The notes under the pieces were generated by a model, which did not search any database, had not been told where the DNA came from, and saw nothing but the letters and a program-made list of their open reading frames with translations. This document shows positions 5,356 to 6,703 of a DNA stretch of 6,703 bases, in pieces; position 1 is the stretch's first letter, and every line of letters starts with the position of its first letter. Source of the stretch: Haloferacaceae archaeon (GTDB lineage Archaea; Halobacteriota; Halobacteria; Halobacteriales; Haloferacaceae); the NCBI GenBank assembly GCA_018609965.1, contig JAHENP010000099.1, forward strand, positions 1-6,703. The letters are read 5' to 3'. The translations under genes and the position numbers were made by a program.

Positions 5356-6703
5356 TCAGACGTGCTCGCCGAGGAACCCCACGACCGCGCGGTACGCCTC
5401 GATCTGGTTGTCTCGTTTCGCGAACCCGTGGCCCTCGTCGTCGAAGACGAGCTTCCGGACCGGCACGCCCTGCTCGCGCACCTCCGAGACGATCTGTTCG
5501 GCCTCGCTCACTGGCACCCGCGGGTCGTTCTCGCCGTGGAGGACGAACAACGGCGCGTCGATCCGGTCGGCGTTGTTGATCGGCGAGATCGACTCCAGAA
5601 ACTCGCGGTCGTCCGCAAGCGAGCCGTACTCCGCCTCCCGGAGCGACTGCCGCCAGTCGCCGGTGTTCTCTAAGAACGTGACGAAGTTCGCGATTCCGAC
5701 GATGTCAACCCCGGCGGCCCACAGCGACGGATACTCCGTCAGCCCGGCCAACACCATGAACCCGCCGTAGGAGCCGCCCATGAGCGCGATCCGGTCCCGG
5801 TCGACCGAGGGGTGGTCGTGGAGCCACTCGGCGCCCGCACGAAGGTCCTTCACGGCGTCCATCCGCTTTTCGATGTCGTCGAGACTCGCGTACTCGCGGC
5901 CGTACCCCGCAGAGCCGCGGACGTTCGGCTCGAACACCGCGTAGCCGTTCGCCAACAGATACTGTTTAACCGCCCCGAAACTGGGGCGGCGTTGGCTCTC
6001 GGGGCCGCCGTGGACATCGACGACGACCGGTAACCCCTCGCTGTCGGCGTCCGGCGTCGAGAAGAACGCCGGGATCTCCCGGCCGTCGAAGGTGGGGTAG
6101 TGGACCAACTCCGGCTCGACGAACGTCTCCCGCGGGATGCCGGCCGTGCCGGCGTGGGTCCACCGCTCGGCGTCCCCGGTGGCCGTCTCCACGAGGAAGC
6201 AGTTCCGGTTGACCGTCCGGCCGGAGACGGACACCGCGAACCGCTCCCCGTCCGGCCCGAAGGAGACCCCGCTGGCGGTGCCGGGCGGCAGTGCCGGCTC
6301 CGCCAGCGGCTCGACACTCGCCGGCCCGACGAGCTTCCCGGCGGTCAGTTCGGTGTAGCCGTCGACGTTCTTCGAGTAGACGAGCCGCCCGCCCTCCCCG
6401 ACCGTGACGCCGTCGACGTTCCAGTCGGCGTCCGCCACCACCGTCGAGAGGGTGCCGGTCGCCACCTCCAGTCGTGCCAACTGGAGCCGGTCGGTGTCCC
6501 GGTCGGTGACGAGATACACCGACTCCCCGTCTGGCCCCCACTCGGCGCTGTCGAACCGTGCCTGGCCGTCGTGTGGGGTGAGGTGGCGGTAGTCGCCGGT
6601 CTCCAGATCCAGGAGGTAGAGATCCTGGTCGAACAACGAGTGTGCACGACGGACGAGCAGTCGGTCGTCGTCCGGTCCCCAGCCGACGACGGAGAGCCAG
6701 CCG
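5356..6703 (-). CDS. S9 family serine peptidase (prolyl oligopeptidase/acylaminoacyl-peptidase type), 5' end missing
   Basis: C-terminal portion of a cytoplasmic-type serine peptidase that would cleave short peptides, with access filtered by a beta-propeller. The frame stays open to the right edge: before the TTG at 6636 another 22 codons read as propeller sequence (GWGPDDDRLLVRRAHS), so that TTG is internal and the true start lies outside. Counting from the TTG, residues 1-165 contain propeller-blade repeats (WGPDGESVYLV, FGPDGERFAVSV) and 175-426 form the alpha/beta-hydrolase domain. Seen there: DVHGGPES (207-214) for the oxyanion hole; NVRGSAGYGREY (238-249), typical of S9; nucleophile Ser289 in GGSYGGF; Asp371 in ENDPRVP; and His403 in DEGHGF. 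The triad is complete and the domain ends at the usual distance after the His, so the 3' end is intact. There is no export signal in the visible part. Subfamily and substrate are not determined. Confidence 0.93.
   Translation of the reverse strand, partial: GWLSVVGWGPDDDRLLVRRAHSLFDQDLYLLDLETGDYRHLTPHDGQARFDSAEWGPDGESVYLVTDRDTDRLQLARLEVATGTLSTVVADADWNVDGVTVGEGGRLVYSKNVDGYTELTAGKLVGPASVEPLAEPALPPGTASGVSFGPDGERFAVSVSGRTVNRNCFLVETATGDAERWTHAGTAGIPRETFVEPELVHYPTFDGREIPAFFSTPDADSEGLPVVVDVHGGPESQRRPSFGAVKQYLLANGYAVFEPNVRGSAGYGREYASLDDIEKRMDAVKDLRAGAEWLHDHPSVDRDRIALMGGSYGGFMVLAGLTEYPSLWAAGVDIVGIANFVTFLENTGDWRQSLREAEYGSLADDREFLESISPINNADRIDAPLFVLHGENDPRVPVSEAEQIVSEVREQGVPVRKLVFDDEGHGFAKRDNQIEAYRAVVGFLGEHV

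Noticed and set aside
1..6703. tRNA or rRNA genes, CRISPR arrays, insertion sequences, attachment repeats
   Set aside because: I looked for cloverleaf-like segments, regularly spaced direct repeats and transposase motifs and saw none.

Overview
The window looks like chromosomal DNA from a haloarchaeon (class Halobacteria). Most genes are very GC-rich (by hand, 43 of 60 bases at 1261-1320) with strong G/C preference at third codon positions, and most proteins are rich in Asp and Glu. The kinase carries the haloarchaeal-type RHNLRNE phosphoacceptor motif, and the secreted protease carries a twin-arginine signal, as is usual for halophile exports. Genus cannot be decided from the sequence alone.

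Layout. (1) 7-1701, plus strand: a membrane sensor histidine kinase (7TM-type N-terminus, PAS, HisKA-like, HATPase) that looks complete or nearly so at the left edge. (2) 1702-1732: a 31-bp gap between convergent genes that holds a perfect 8-bp stem hairpin. (3) 3294-1733, minus strand: a two-gene unit, the B12-binding small subunit of methylmalonyl-CoA mutase (mcmA2) followed by its GTPase chaperone meaB, joined by a 4-base ATGA overlap. (4) 3755-3361, minus: a remnant of a multi-membrane-pass protein resembling DUF4013, broken across two reading frames. (5) 5069-3828, minus: a Tat-exported, trypsin-like serine protease with an intact His/Asp/Ser triad, in DNA clearly poorer in GC than its surroundings (30 of 60 at 4321-4380). 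(6) 5070-5355: a 286-base intergenic region with a very AT-rich promoter block and two small inverted repeats. (7) 6703-5356, minus: the C-terminal part of an S9-family (prolyl oligopeptidase/acylaminoacyl-peptidase type) serine peptidase running off the right edge.

How they fit together. mcmA2 and meaB clearly act together: MeaB loads and protects the adenosylcobalamin cofactor of methylmalonyl-CoA mutase, whose cofactor-binding half is McmA2. The catalytic large subunit is not in the window. The other genes have no evident functional link. The segment from about 3300 to 5355 (broken membrane gene, low-GC protease, AT-rich promoter) looks like a variable pocket between conserved housekeeping genes. 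I do not see a convincing new multi-gene system here. The most unusual items are the frame-split membrane gene with a TTGA stop/start overlap and the compositionally distinct protease.
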